Shown: piece by piece, positions 14,239 to 23,054 of the stretch
Layout of the letters: every line of letters starts with the position of its first letter
Numbering within the stretch: the first letter of the stretch is position 1
Assembly: GCA_023390055.1 (NCBI GenBank)
Contig: JAEWDP010000023.1
Location: forward strand, 1-37,487
DNA length: 37,487 nucleotides
Origin: Pseudomonadota bacterium
GTDB lineage: Bacteria; Pseudomonadota; Alphaproteobacteria; Rhizobiales; Rhizobiaceae
Direction: 5' to 3'
The notes under the pieces: model-generated
What the model was told of the DNA's origin: nothing
What the model saw: the letters and a program-made list of their open reading frames with translations, nothing else
Databases searched by the model: none
Position numbers and translations under genes: made by a program

Positions 14239-15432
14239 GTGACGACCCGTTTCAAGTATATCATTGTCGGGGCCGGGATGATGGGAGCGGCGGCTGCACG
14301 CCACCTGTCGAAACGAAGCGATGGCGTTGCCCTGATCGGGCCCGCAGAACCGGGAGATCTGCGCACGCATCGCGGTGTCTTTGCCAGCCATTATGATGAG
14401 GCCCGCATTACACGCACGATCGATCCCGATCCGGTCTGGGCAAGGCTTGCCAACCGTTCGATCGCCCGTTACGGGCAGATCGCCAGTGACAGTGGTGTCG
14501 ATTTCTATACGGAAACCGGCTGCCTCATCGTCGCGCCCAGGCGGACAGGTGGACCCTCATATGTCGGCGACGTGCTGGCGGCCGCAGGCCGGCTCGATGT
14601 TTCCACGCAGACATTTGACAACCAGGCGCTGGCGCAGGAATTTCCCTGTTTTGATTTTCCTGAAGACAGCGAAGGGGTCTTTGAGGCGCGCAATGCAGGC
14701 TTCATCAATCCGCGAAAACTTGTGAAGGCGCAGACTGTGCTTTCGAAGCGCCAGGGCTGCAGCCTTTTTCGCGAGACGGTCACTTCCATCCGTGAAGTCG
14801 GTTCACAGGTGATGGTCATGACCGAGGAGGGCAACGTCTATCACGGCGACAAGGTGCTGGTTGCAGCCGGCGGCTTTACGATCAGGGAGGGTATCCTTCC
14901 CCGTCGCATCGATCTCAGGGCCTATGCGCGCACCGTCGCCTTCTATGAGGTCGATGACAGGGTGACCAGCGGCTGGGGCGCGATGCCGTCACTGATCTGG
15001 AAGTGGAGCGAGGACGACGAGGGCATCTACCTGCTTCCGCCAGTGCGCTACCCTGACGGAAAGACCTATCTGAAGATTGGTGGGGATCCGGACGACCTGA
15101 GATTGAAGCGCGAAAGCGATATTCGCGCCTGGTTTCGCTCTGGAGGGCGTGAAGGTACGCATGGTCACCTTGCGGCCGTCTTCACCCGTCTGATGCCGAA
15201 ACTCGGTCTTCGATCGACGTCGATGGCCGCGTGTGTGACAGTGTTCACGCCGACCGGCTATCCCGTCATCTCCATGGCCGGATCCAGTCGGATCGGTGTG
15301 TTGGCGGGTGGCTGCGGTGCCGCCGCCAAAAGCTCCGATGAAATTGGCAGGCTGGGTGCCGAACTGCTGATCGAAGGCCGGGTCAAAGACGAGGCCTATA
15401 CGGCTGACTTTGATGCACGCTTCCTGAATTAA
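14239..15432 (+). CDS. FAD-dependent oxidoreductase (DAO family), copy 2
   Basis: The 397-residue paralogue of the preceding gene starts with a GTG placed directly after its TAA, with GGAGGG upstream. The shared frame is evident: YIIVGAGMMGAAAARHL, then SDGVALIGP, GVFASHYDEARITR, ETGCLIVAP, GFINPRKLVKAQ, LLPPVRYPDGKTYLKIGG, ACVTVFTPTGYPV, and AAKSSDEIGRLGAELL. Differences gather in the middle of the protein, around the putative substrate side (residues about 85-130 and 240-255). The two may act on different substrates or form a heteromer, but both ideas are inference. It ends 54 bases before rnpB. Confidence 0.82.
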   Translation: MTTRFKYIIVGAGMMGAAAARHLSKRSDGVALIGPAEPGDLRTHRGVFASHYDEARITRTIDPDPVWARLANRSIARYGQIASDSGVDFYTETGCLIVAPRRTGGPSYVGDVLAAAGRLDVSTQTFDNQALAQEFPCFDFPEDSEGVFEARNAGFINPRKLVKAQTVLSKRQGCSLFRETVTSIREVGSQVMVMTEEGNVYHGDKVLVAAGGFTIREGILPRRIDLRAYARTVAFYEVDDRVTSGWGAMPSLIWKWSEDDEGIYLLPPVRYPDGKTYLKIGGDPDDLRLKRESDIRAWFRSGGREGTHGHLAAVFTRLMPKLGLRSTSMAACVTVFTPTGYPVISMAGSSRIGVLAGGCGAAAKSSDEIGRLGAELLIEGRVKDEAYTADFDARFLN

Positions 15433-15486
15433 TGCGGGATGTCCGTTTCTGCTGGTATTCTGCATTCATCTCCATTATTTCACCGC

Positions 15487-15919
15487 TTGCCAGTTGGCCG
15501 GGCAGCCGCGCTTCACCAATGCCGAAAGGCGGTGAGGTGAGGAAAGTCCGGGCTCCACGGAAATACGGTGCCGGATAACATCCGGCGGGGGCGACCCCAG
15601 GGAAAGTGCCACAGAAAGGATACCGCCCCGCCTGCTGTGCCGCGTGTTTGCGCGCGGTAGAGCTGGCGGGGTAAGGGTGAAAGGGTGGGGTAAGAGCCCA
15701 CCGCATCGCTGGCAACAGTGATGGCATGGCAAACCCCACCGGGAGCAAGACCGAATAGGGATGACACGAGGCGTTTCGGCGCCCAAAGCCTGTTTCCGGG
15801 CCAGTCATCCGGGTGGGTTGCGCGAGGCGATGTGCAAACATCGTCCCAGATGAATGGCTGCCGCGTTCCGGTGTTCGCACCGGAGCCTTACAGAACCCGG
15901 CTTACAGGCCAACTGGCAT
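15487..15919 (+). ncRNA. rnpB: RNase P RNA (bacterial class A)
   Basis: This is the catalytic RNA that trims tRNA 5' ends. The closing helix P1 is visible as GCCAGTTGGCC (15489-15499) pairing with GGCCAACTGGC (15907-15917). Conserved stretches appear in the right order: GAGGAAAGTCCGGGCTCC, GAAAGTGCCACAGAAA, GTAAGAGCCCACCG, GGCAAACCCCACC then GGAGCAAGACCGAATAG, AGATGAATGGCTGCC, and ACAGAACCCGGCTTACAG. The ends are set by P1 and may differ by a few bases. The position just upstream of mraZ is usual in Rhizobiaceae. Confidence 0.95.
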
Positions 15920-16334
15920 CTTTTCCTTGCATGTCGATCATGGGCGATAGCGCCCGGATCGGGCACGGAAATCCATTATAAACAACTGAAATACATTGCA
16001 TGTCAGTGCCTTATTGAAGTTGTAAGGGGCTTTATCAGAGAATGGCAAACCACTTTGGGCAGGTTGCTTACTAACCCTTTGTTAAACTTAACGGCTCATA
16101 AATAAATCCAGTTGCGGCCTTGCTGCGGGGCCTCTTCCCATTGACGCCCAAATGGTCCCATGCTATCCCATACTCATATTTTTTTCGGGCGAATGAATGC
16201 CCATCAATCACGAAGGTTCGGTCGCGCCACGGGGCGGATGCTCATCCGTTTTGCGGGCGAAGCCATGCCTAGTTTGAGTGAGAGTGCGGGGCGCTTTTCT
16301 GCCCTTTATGTGAGCGGGGCGGATAGTTGGCGTG
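15920..16334 (+). other. Intergenic region between rnpB and mraZ
   Basis: These 415 bases hold a small hairpin after rnpB (GGGCG-ATAG-CGCCC near 15950), an AT-rich stretch with TTAA motifs (16071-16091), the mraZ promoter with its MraZ repeats (16137-16170), and then a mRNA leader of about 160 bases without a convincing reading frame. Confidence 0.6.
16137..16170 (+). promoter_or_regulatory. dcw promoter with four MraZ-type boxes
   Basis: CCCA (TGGG on the other strand) occurs at 16137-16140, 16147-16150, 16157-16160 and 16167-16170, an exact 10-bp period. MraZ is known in E. coli to bind TGGGN repeats separated by 5 bases, normally three of them, in front of its own gene. The boxes overlap a plausible promoter: -35 TTGACG at 16141-16146, a 17-bp spacer, and -10 TATCCC at 16164-16169. 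Bound MraZ would cover both promoter elements, which fits autorepression. Confidence 0.8.
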
Positions 16335-16769
16335 ATGGACCGCTTCCTGTCGAATACCACCAATCGGATCGACGCAAAGGGACGGGTTTCCGTCCCGGCG
16401 CCATTTCGGGCCGCATTGGTGCGAAGAGGAATCCAGGAGCTCTACTGTCTCCAGGATTTCATCTATCCGGCGATCAGCGTCGGCGGTCCGGATCTGCTCG
16501 ATCGCTACGAGAGGCAGATCGCATCCGTCGATCCGTTTTCGCCGGAGGCGAACAGGATGTCGCTGCTCATTCATGGTGGCGGCGTCTTCATGAGGCTCGA
16601 TGCGGAGGGTCGACTGATGGTCACGGATTTCGTCCGCGACTTCACGGGCATCAGTTCGGAAGTGACCTTTGTCGGGCGCTCGGATCATTTTCAGTTGTGG
16701 CGGCCGCAGGCGTTCCAGGAAGCGCAGGCGGCAGCAAGGGAAGGGCACTTTGGTGTGCGTCCCGCTTGA
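16335..16769 (+). CDS. mraZ: MraZ, DNA-binding regulator of the dcw cluster
   Basis: The 144-residue protein carries the two-fold repeated SpoVT-AbrB-like fold of MraZ. The first half contains the motif DAKGRVSVPAPFR and the second DAEGRLMVTDFVRD, the two DNA-contacting strands. MraZ proteins form large rings and repress the dcw promoter. The target repeats lie at 16137-16170. The ATG at 16335 is chosen over the GTG at 16332 because it gives the family start MDRFLSNTTNRID. The ribosome site is weak. It is the first gene of the cluster and is 14 bases from rsmH. The C-terminal tail (AQAAAREGHFGVRPA) is family-typical in alphaproteobacteria. Confidence 0.93.
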   Translation: MDRFLSNTTNRIDAKGRVSVPAPFRAALVRRGIQELYCLQDFIYPAISVGGPDLLDRYERQIASVDPFSPEANRMSLLIHGGGVFMRLDAEGRLMVTDFVRDFTGISSEVTFVGRSDHFQLWRPQAFQEAQAAAREGHFGVRPA

Positions 16770-16783
16770 GACAGGGGATCGGA

Positions 16784-17809
16784 ATGGCGGCGAAAGCAGG
16801 TGGAGGATTATCCGATACCGAAGGCGGACCGGTTCGCCACATTCCCGTTCTCCTGGCTGAGGTTCTCGATGCGCTTGCGCCTGAACCCGGTCAGATCATC
16901 CTTGATGGAACGTTTGGTGCGGGTGGTTATACATCCGCGATCCTCAAGTCCGGCGCCGAGGTGATTGCGCTCGATCGTGACCCGGTCGCAATTGCGAGCG
17001 GGCAGTCGATGCTCGCCCGACATGCCGGAAAACTTGTCCTCATACAGTCGAGGTTTTCGGACCTCGCCGACCATGCTCCGGCCAGTGGTCTGGACGGTGT
17101 CGTTCTCGATATTGGCGTCTCCTCCATGCAGATCGACGAGGCCGAGCGCGGTTTTTCGTTTCAAAAGAACGGTCCGCTCGACATGCGCATGTCAGCTACG
17201 GGCGTTTCGGCAGCCGATGTCGTCAATCGTGCCAAGGTCGGCGATCTTACCCGGATCTTCGGTTTTCTCGGGGAGGAAAAACATGCCGGCCGGATTGCGC
17301 GTGCGATTGAAAAACGCCGGGCAACAACGCCGTTTTCGACAACGCGCGACCTGGTCAATCTCATAGAGAGCGTCAATCCGCGCAAGGCAAAGGACAAGAT
17401 CCATCCTGCGACGCGCGTCTTCCAGGCGTTGCGCATATTCGTCAATGATGAACTTGGCGAGCTTGCTGAAGCACTCTTTGCTGCAGAACGGGCCCTGAAG
17501 CCCGGCGGTCGACTGGTTGTGGTGACCTTTCACTCCCTCGAAGACCGGATCGTCAAGAAATTTTTCGCTGATCGCTCCGATCGCGCCTCGGGCTCCAGGC
17601 ATATGCCGATGGCGCAGGAAAAGGCGGCGATCTTCACCGCGATCGGCAAGGGAGTGGTTGCGGCAAGCGAGAAAGAGGCCGAACGCAATCCACGCGCCCG
17701 CTCGGCCAAGTTGCGGGCCGGCAAGCGGACCGATGCTGCCGCCCGTCATGCCGACACCGCAATCTTCGATCTGCCTGACCTTGCAAGCCTTACCAAGATG
17801 GGAGCCTAG
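16784..17809 (+). CDS. rsmH: 16S rRNA (cytosine-1402-N4)-methyltransferase RsmH
   Basis: This 341-residue S-adenosylmethionine-dependent enzyme (formerly MraW) methylates N4 of C1402 in 16S rRNA, fine-tuning the decoding centre. It begins RHIPVLLAEVLDALAPEPG after a short extension. The SAM-binding loop is DGTFGAGGYTSAIL, followed by the acidic ALDRDP. Other family marks are GVVLDIGVSSMQID, GPLDMRMS, ATRVFQALRIFVNDEL and VVTFHSLEDRIVKKFF. Length is normal. The start at 16784 has AGGGG eight bases upstream. The frame is open further upstream through mraZ, but that sequence does not resemble the family. ftsL follows after 3 bases. Confidence 0.95.
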   Translation: MAAKAGGGLSDTEGGPVRHIPVLLAEVLDALAPEPGQIILDGTFGAGGYTSAILKSGAEVIALDRDPVAIASGQSMLARHAGKLVLIQSRFSDLADHAPASGLDGVVLDIGVSSMQIDEAERGFSFQKNGPLDMRMSATGVSAADVVNRAKVGDLTRIFGFLGEEKHAGRIARAIEKRRATTPFSTTRDLVNLIESVNPRKAKDKIHPATRVFQALRIFVNDELGELAEALFAAERALKPGGRLVVVTFHSLEDRIVKKFFADRSDRASGSRHMPMAQEKAAIFTAIGKGVVAASEKEAERNPRARSAKLRAGKRTDAAARHADTAIFDLPDLASLTKMGA

Positions 17810-17812
17810 GCC

Positions 17813-18283
17813 ATGCTCAGAAGCCTCGACTTCGTCCTGATCGGCCTCATGACCGCAGCCGCGGTCGTGACCTACACGATCAAACACCGCGCCGACGACA
17901 AGCTGCACGAAGTGCGCCGGCTTGAGGCAGAAATCCGCATGGAAAGCGGTACAATTGATCTCCTGCGTGCAGACTGGGCGCTTCTGACACAGCCCAACCG
18001 GCTGGAGCGCCTGATCACTGCCTATCAGTCGGAGCTGCAACTGTCGCCAACCGCGCCGACGCAACTGGCCCTGCCGGTGGAACTACCGATGCCGCGATCG
18101 AATCTGCCAATGCCCGAGACCACGATCGAGGAACTGATTGCCGGCGTTGATGCAGATGTCGCCAGAGCCCTCAAGGGTGTCGATGCTGCCAAAAAGGCAA
18201 AGACAGTCTCCAATATTCCCGTGCCGACGCCGAGAGGCGGTGAAACCGTGGATTCCATTTTAACCGGATCGGTGGGTCGCTGA
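17813..18283 (+). CDS. ftsL: Cell division protein FtsL (alphaproteobacterial type)
   Basis: This 156-residue protein has a membrane segment at the very start (SLDFVLIGLMTAAAVVTYTI), then a periplasmic heptad-patterned helix (about 25-70: VRRLEAEIRMESGTIDLLRA) that would pair with FtsB-like partners in the divisome, and a variable, proline-rich tail. Sequence conservation of FtsL is poor, so the call rests on topology plus position between rsmH and ftsI. The motif LLRADWALLTQPNRLERL is characteristic of the family. Its last base is shared with the ftsI start codon (TGATG), so translation is coupled. The long C-terminal tail beyond about residue 85 is unlike E. coli FtsL. Confidence 0.85.
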   Translation: MLRSLDFVLIGLMTAAAVVTYTIKHRADDKLHEVRRLEAEIRMESGTIDLLRADWALLTQPNRLERLITAYQSELQLSPTAPTQLALPVELPMPRSNLPMPETTIEELIAGVDADVARALKGVDAAKKAKTVSNIPVPTPRGGETVDSILTGSVGR

Positions 18284-20028
18284 TGTCTTTTCTCTCGCGC
18301 ATCATGGTGTTGAAGAGCCAGGCTCATCTGTCAGCTGGTACGCGGCGCGGAAAGCGGGTATCGGGAGCGCGGGCCTTTGAAGGGGCGCGCAAGCGCAAGG
18401 CTGCACAGGCCCGCAACCGCGTCGGCATCGTCATGGTCAGTTTCGTGGCCTTCTACTGTCTCATAGGCGGCCGGCTTGCCCAGTACGGCATGGCGCAACC
18501 ACAGGTGACGTCTTCCATCATGCCGGCCGATCGACTGATGGCTTCGCGGCCGGATCTCCTCGACAGGAACGGCGAGGTGCTGGCAACCGATATCCGTACG
18601 GTTTCGCTCTATGCCGAGCCGCACAAGATCGTTGACCCCGACGAGGTCATCGAAAAGCTTGCAACGGTGTTGCCGGATCTCGGAGCCAAGACGATCTACA
18701 AGAAGCTTTCCTCGTCCTCCCACTTTCAGTGGTTGCGGCGCCAGCTGACGCCCAAGCAGCAGAGCCAGATCCTCGCACTGGGTATTCCGGGTATCGGCTT
18801 TCGTCCCGAAAAACGTCGCTTCTATCCTGGCGGCGCGACCGCAGCTCACGTCGTGGGCCACGTCAATATCGACAATCGTGGTGTTGCCGGTATGGAGCGT
18901 TATGTCGACAGCCAGGGACTTGCCGACCTTGCCGCGGTGGGGATGACGTCGAACGCACCACTTGAACCCGTCAAACTGTCGATCGACCTCAGGGTCCAGT
19001 CGATCGTGCGTGAAGTCATCTATGATTCGATCGACAAGTATCAGGCAATCGGCGCCGGTGCAGTCGTTCTTGACGTCCATACGGGCGAGGTCCTCGCCAT
19101 GGCCTCTGCCCCGGATTATGATCCGAACAATCCGGCTGCCGGAGCCGAAGAGGGCTGGCTCAACCGGATGACCAACGGTACCTACGAGATGGGGTCGACG
19201 TTCAAGGCCTTTACCACCGCCATGGCGCTGGATTCCGGCAAGGTGAAGATGACGGACAGTTTCGACGCCCGCTATCCTATCCGCATCGGCGGCTTCACGA
19301 TCCGTGACTTTCACGGCAAGGGACGCATGCTGACAGTCCCGGAAGTCTTCCGGTACTCGTCGAATATCGGCACGGCCAAGATGGCCGACGTCGTGGGCAT
19401 CCCGGCCCAGAAGGAATTCCTGACCAGGATCGGGCTTTTGACACGCATGGAAACGGAGTTGCCCGAGGTTGCAACACCCAGTCAGCCGCGGGAATGGAAG
19501 AAGATCAATTCCGTGACCATCTCGTTTGGTCATGGCGTCGCCACCACACCGCTCCAGACAGCGGTCGCCGTTGCGGCACTCGTCAATGGTGGCAAGCTCA
19601 TTGAGCCGACATTTCTGCCACGTACGCGCGAAGAGGCGGATGCACTTGCCAAGTCGGTGATGAAGCCCTCGACGAGTGACCAGATGCGCTATCTTTTCGA
19701 CTATAACGGGAAAGTCGGTTCTGGACGGCGTGCCCGTGTCGACGGCTTTGATGTCGGTGGCAAGACGGGAACGGCGGAAAAGGTCGTCAATGGTCGCTAT
19801 TCCAGCGACAAGAACTTCAACGTCTTCATCGCCGCCTTTCCGATGGATAATCCGCAATATTCCGTGCTGACATTTATTGACGAGCCGAAGACTGGTGAAG
19901 GTGGCGGACGCACGGCCGGCCTTACTGCTGCCCCGATGGTGCACGAGATCATCAGCCGGTCGGCTGCGATTCTCGGTGTAAAACCCCGGTTTGGCGAGGA
20001 TGGCTCGGCTCTTCTGGTGTCTTATTAG
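18283..20028 (+). CDS. ftsI: Septal peptidoglycan transpeptidase FtsI (PBP3)
   Basis: The 581-residue class B penicillin-binding protein crosslinks new peptidoglycan at the division site together with FtsW. It has a cytoplasmic basic start, one membrane segment at about 46-65 (RVGIVMVSFVAFYCLIGGRL), a pedestal domain, and the transpeptidase domain. The active-site motifs are visible: SxxK as GSTFKAF (Ser about 305), SxN as YSSNIG, and KTG as GGKTGTAEK. The product continues past KTG with the expected strand and a short tail ending SALLVSY. The start overlaps the ftsL stop. A gap of about 106 bases separates it from murE, the longest inside this block. Confidence 0.95.
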   Translation: MSFLSRIMVLKSQAHLSAGTRRGKRVSGARAFEGARKRKAAQARNRVGIVMVSFVAFYCLIGGRLAQYGMAQPQVTSSIMPADRLMASRPDLLDRNGEVLATDIRTVSLYAEPHKIVDPDEVIEKLATVLPDLGAKTIYKKLSSSSHFQWLRRQLTPKQQSQILALGIPGIGFRPEKRRFYPGGATAAHVVGHVNIDNRGVAGMERYVDSQGLADLAAVGMTSNAPLEPVKLSIDLRVQSIVREVIYDSIDKYQAIGAGAVVLDVHTGEVLAMASAPDYDPNNPAAGAEEGWLNRMTNGTYEMGSTFKAFTTAMALDSGKVKMTDSFDARYPIRIGGFTIRDFHGKGRMLTVPEVFRYSSNIGTAKMADVVGIPAQKEFLTRIGLLTRMETELPEVATPSQPREWKKINSVTISFGHGVATTPLQTAVAVAALVNGGKLIEPTFLPRTREEADALAKSVMKPSTSDQMRYLFDYNGKVGSGRRARVDGFDVGGKTGTAEKVVNGRYSSDKNFNVFIAAFPMDNPQYSVLTFIDEPKTGEGGGRTAGLTAAPMVHEIISRSAAILGVKPRFGEDGSALLVSY

Positions 20029-20134
20029 GTGATAATGATAGACGGATGATTCGAACCTCTGATGCCCGTTTCGAGATCAAGCAGGAAGGTGCGGTTCCTC
20101 CCGTTCGCAAACGACGGGAGATCTGCGTTAGGTC

Positions 20135-21598
20135 ATGATGAAGCTGCGCAATCTTGCCGGAAGCGATTTTCCGGAACTCGATGAACTCCTGGCAGGTCCT
20201 GCCGGTGATGCGGAGATATCCGGCATTTCGTCGGATAGCCGCAAAATCATGCCGGGCATGCTGTTTGCGGCGCTGGCGGGAAGCAAGGTCAATGGGGCCG
20301 GCTTTCTTGCCGATGCTGTCTCACGCGGCGCCGCCGCAGTCGTTGCCGATCACCTTGTCGATGCGAATATTCCAGTTCTTGCCGTATCCGACCCGCGTCG
20401 CTTCCTGGCGCGTGCGGCAGCCCGGTTTTATGGTGCCCAGCCCGAGACGATGGTCGCCGTGACCGGCACGGCCGGCAAGACATCGGTTGCATCCTTTACG
20501 CGCCAGATCTGGGCCCATGCCGGCCATGCTGCAGCCCAGATCGGCACAACGGGTGTGATATCTCCCTTGCGCAACGAATATGGTTCGCTCACGACGCCGG
20601 ATCCAGTGGCGCTGCATGTCCTTCTTGGAACGCTTGCCGCCGAAGGCGTCACGCATGCGGCGATGGAAGCCTCAAGCCATGGCCTCGACCAGAGCCGTCT
20701 TGACGGGGTCAGGCTTGCCGCTGGCGGTTTTACCAATCTTGGCCGCGATCACATGGACTATCATCCGACAGTCGAAAACTACATGGCCGCGAAGATGCGC
20801 CTCTTCGAAAAGCTGTTGCCGAAAGGGGCTCCGGCGATCATCTTTGCCGATGACGAATGGTCGCAAAAGGCCATCATGGCCGCACGTGCGGCGGGTCTTC
20901 AAGCCTTGACGGCTGGCCGCCGCGGCGATTATCTCTGCCTCAAGCGTGTCGAACATTTCCGTCACAGGCAAATGGCGGAAATTCATGTCGGTAATGAAAT
21001 TTTCGAGGTCGACATACCGCTTGCCGGTGACTTCCAGGTGGCCAATGCCCTGGTTGCGGCCGGTCTTGCCATTTCGACCGGGACGCCGGCAACGATTGCC
21101 ATGGCCGCCCTTGAACAGCTTGAAGGTGCTTGCGGCCGTCTCGAACTCATCGGCAAGACGAAGGATGGCGCACTTGCCTATGTCGATTATGCGCACAAGC
21201 CCGACGCGCTTCGAAATGTCCTTGCATCCGTTCGTCCGTTCACGACTGGCCGTGTGGTCGTCGTTTTCGGCTGCGGCGGAGACCGCGACAAGGGCAAGCG
21301 CCCGATCATGGGGGAAATTGCGACACAACTCGCCGATGTCGTGATCGTGACAGACGACAATCCCCGCTCCGAAGTGCCGGCCGTCATTCGCTCCGAAATC
21401 ATGGCGGCAGCCCCCGGTGCGCTTGAAATCGGGGACCGCGCGCGCGCCATTCACCATGCCGTTTCGCTTCTGTTGCCCGGTGACACGCTGATTGTTGCAG
21501 GCAAGGGGCATGAGGAAGGCCAGACGGTGGGCCAGGAGGTTTTGCCGTTTTCGGACCATCTTGAATTGAGGAAGGCGCTGAAGGAGGCAGGATCTTGA
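20135..21598 (+). CDS. murE: UDP-MurNAc-tripeptide ligase MurE (meso-diaminopimelate adding)
   Basis: The 487-residue ATP-dependent ligase adds meso-diaminopimelate to UDP-MurNAc-L-Ala-D-Glu. Seen are the N-terminal UDP-binding part (ISGISSDSRKIMPGMLFAAL), the ATP loop VTGTAGKTSVASFT, the central KTGTTG-equivalent AQIGTTGVIS and the carbamylated-lysine region. In the C-terminal domain there is DNPR at about 408 (VTDDNPRSEVP), the signature for diaminopimelate rather than lysine. AGKGHEEGQ is also present. Two adjacent ATGs (20135, 20138) are possible starts. Its end overlaps the TTG start of murF. Confidence 0.95.
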   Translation: MMKLRNLAGSDFPELDELLAGPAGDAEISGISSDSRKIMPGMLFAALAGSKVNGAGFLADAVSRGAAAVVADHLVDANIPVLAVSDPRRFLARAAARFYGAQPETMVAVTGTAGKTSVASFTRQIWAHAGHAAAQIGTTGVISPLRNEYGSLTTPDPVALHVLLGTLAAEGVTHAAMEASSHGLDQSRLDGVRLAAGGFTNLGRDHMDYHPTVENYMAAKMRLFEKLLPKGAPAIIFADDEWSQKAIMAARAAGLQALTAGRRGDYLCLKRVEHFRHRQMAEIHVGNEIFEVDIPLAGDFQVANALVAAGLAISTGTPATIAMAALEQLEGACGRLELIGKTKDGALAYVDYAHKPDALRNVLASVRPFTTGRVVVVFGCGGDRDKGKRPIMGEIATQLADVVIVTDDNPRSEVPAVIRSEIMAAAPGALEIGDRARAIHHAVSLLLPGDTLIVAGKGHEEGQTVGQEVLPFSDHLELRKALKEAGS

Positions 21599-23028
21599 AC
21601 TGGCTGTGGACCACCGAGACAATGAGTTCCGTCATGGAGGGACGCCCCCTGGGTGCGCTTCCGGAAGGGATTACCGGTATTTCCATCGACAGCCGCACGA
21701 TCAGGCCCGGCGAAGCGTTCTTTGCCATCAGGGGTGATCGTGTCGACGGCCATGACTTTGCCAGCATCGCCGTGGCCAACGGTGCCTCGGTCATCGTTGT
21801 CAGTGAGGGGAAGCTTCCGGCGATGGGGCGGCTCACGATCCCGATGATCGTCGTCGAAGACGTTCTTGTTGCCCTCCAGAAGCTTGGCATTGCGGCACGC
21901 GAGCGCTCCAATGCGCAGATCCTTGCTGTCACGGGGTCAGTCGGCAAGACGACCACCAAGGAGATTTTGCGCGATATTCTGTCACCGTCCGGGCAAGTGC
22001 ACGCGGCTGTTGCCTCATTCAACAACCATTGGGGCGTTCCACTGACCCTTGCGCGCATGCCTCAAGACTGTGACTACGGGATTTTCGAGATCGGCATGAA
22101 CCATCCGGGCGAAATCCGGCCGCTGGTCGCGATGGTCCGTCCGCATGTGGCAATCATCACCACAATCGCTGCAGCGCATATGGGACATTTCGAGAGCCTG
22201 GAGGACATCGCCCAGGCCAAGGCCGAGATCTTCGATGGCGTCGAGGCAGGCGGTGCGGTCATCCTCAACCGCGACAACAAGCAGTTTTCTCTCCTTCAGG
22301 AAAAGGCCCATGATGCCGGCATCGAGCGGATCTATACATTCGGCCAGCATGCCAAGGCCGATTTCCGCCTCGCCGATTTCGAAGGAGATGGCCAAAGCTC
22401 GATAATCTGGGCAACCCTCAATGGCGAAACGGTCGAGGTTCAAATCGGTGTGGCGGGACGTCATATTGCCGAAAACGCCGTCGCAGCACTTGGCGCCTCG
22501 ACACTCGCCGGTGCAGATCTCACCAGGGCGATCGAAGCCCTTGCGCGCCTGCAACCGGTGAAGGGGCGGGGCCAACAGCATCGTCTGGCTGTTGCCGGTG
22601 GCGTCCTGACACTCATTGACGAGAGCTACAACGCCAATCCGGCTTCGATGCGCGCGGCCATCGCGCTCCTTGCCGTGACCGAGCCGAGACGGGCTGGCCG
22701 GCGCATCGCCGTCCTTGGCGACATGCTCGAGATGGGGGACTTTTCCGCGAGGGCCCATGAAGAACTGGCCGGCGCCATACTGGCCGCCGGCATCGAACAT
22801 GTCTGGCTTGCAGGTCCCGAAATGACGGCGCTCAAGGACGCATTGCCCGAAAGTGTCGCGGTCGAATACCGGCAGACCACGGAAGAATTGCGCGACTATG
22901 TCCTTTGCAACGTTGCCGCAGATGACGTGGTGATGGTGAAATCCTCGCTCGGTATCGGTTTCGGCAAGATCATTGCAGCGCTTATTGACAAATACCCGGC
23001 GGTTTCGGACACGAAGCGCCAATCTTAA
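21595..23028 (+). CDS. murF: UDP-MurNAc-tripeptide:D-Ala-D-Ala ligase MurF, TTG start
   Basis: The 477-residue enzyme adds the D-Ala-D-Ala dipeptide, the last cytoplasmic step on the peptide stem. It has ISIDSRTIRPGEAFFAIRGD at the N-terminus, the ATP loop VTGSVGKTTTKEIL, the FNNHWGVPLTLARM motif typical of MurF, EIGMNHPGEI, and the C-terminal DESYNANPASMRAAI and LGDMLEMG motifs. The start is a TTG overlapping the murE stop (TTGA), with AAGGAGG about eight bases upstream. It is preferred over the ATG nine codons later because it yields MNWLWTTETM, a family-like beginning. This makes it the only TTG start I accept in the cluster. Confidence 0.94.
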   Translation: MNWLWTTETMSSVMEGRPLGALPEGITGISIDSRTIRPGEAFFAIRGDRVDGHDFASIAVANGASVIVVSEGKLPAMGRLTIPMIVVEDVLVALQKLGIAARERSNAQILAVTGSVGKTTTKEILRDILSPSGQVHAAVASFNNHWGVPLTLARMPQDCDYGIFEIGMNHPGEIRPLVAMVRPHVAIITTIAAAHMGHFESLEDIAQAKAEIFDGVEAGGAVILNRDNKQFSLLQEKAHDAGIERIYTFGQHAKADFRLADFEGDGQSSIIWATLNGETVEVQIGVAGRHIAENAVAALGASTLAGADLTRAIEALARLQPVKGRGQQHRLAVAGGVLTLIDESYNANPASMRAAIALLAVTEPRRAGRRIAVLGDMLEMGDFSARAHEELAGAILAAGIEHVWLAGPEMTALKDALPESVAVEYRQTTEELRDYVLCNVAADDVVMVKSSLGIGFGKIIAALIDKYPAVSDTKRQS

Positions 23029-23054
23029 TACGGCTTCTCTGGAAAGGGCCATGA

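Noticed and set aside
16071..16086. CtrA full site (CTAA-N7-TTAAA) upstream of the mraZ promoter
   Set aside because: It has two mismatches to TTAA-N7-TTAAC in an AT-rich stretch and lies well upstream of the likely -35, so support is too weak.
16160..16783. Long N-terminal extension of rsmH through mraZ
   Set aside because: The extension is an out-of-frame reading of mraZ; the family start lies at 16784 with its own ribosome site.
18331..19944. 537-codon open frame on the minus strand opposite ftsI
   Set aside because: It is the antisense shadow of a well-supported gene; the composition is not protein-like.
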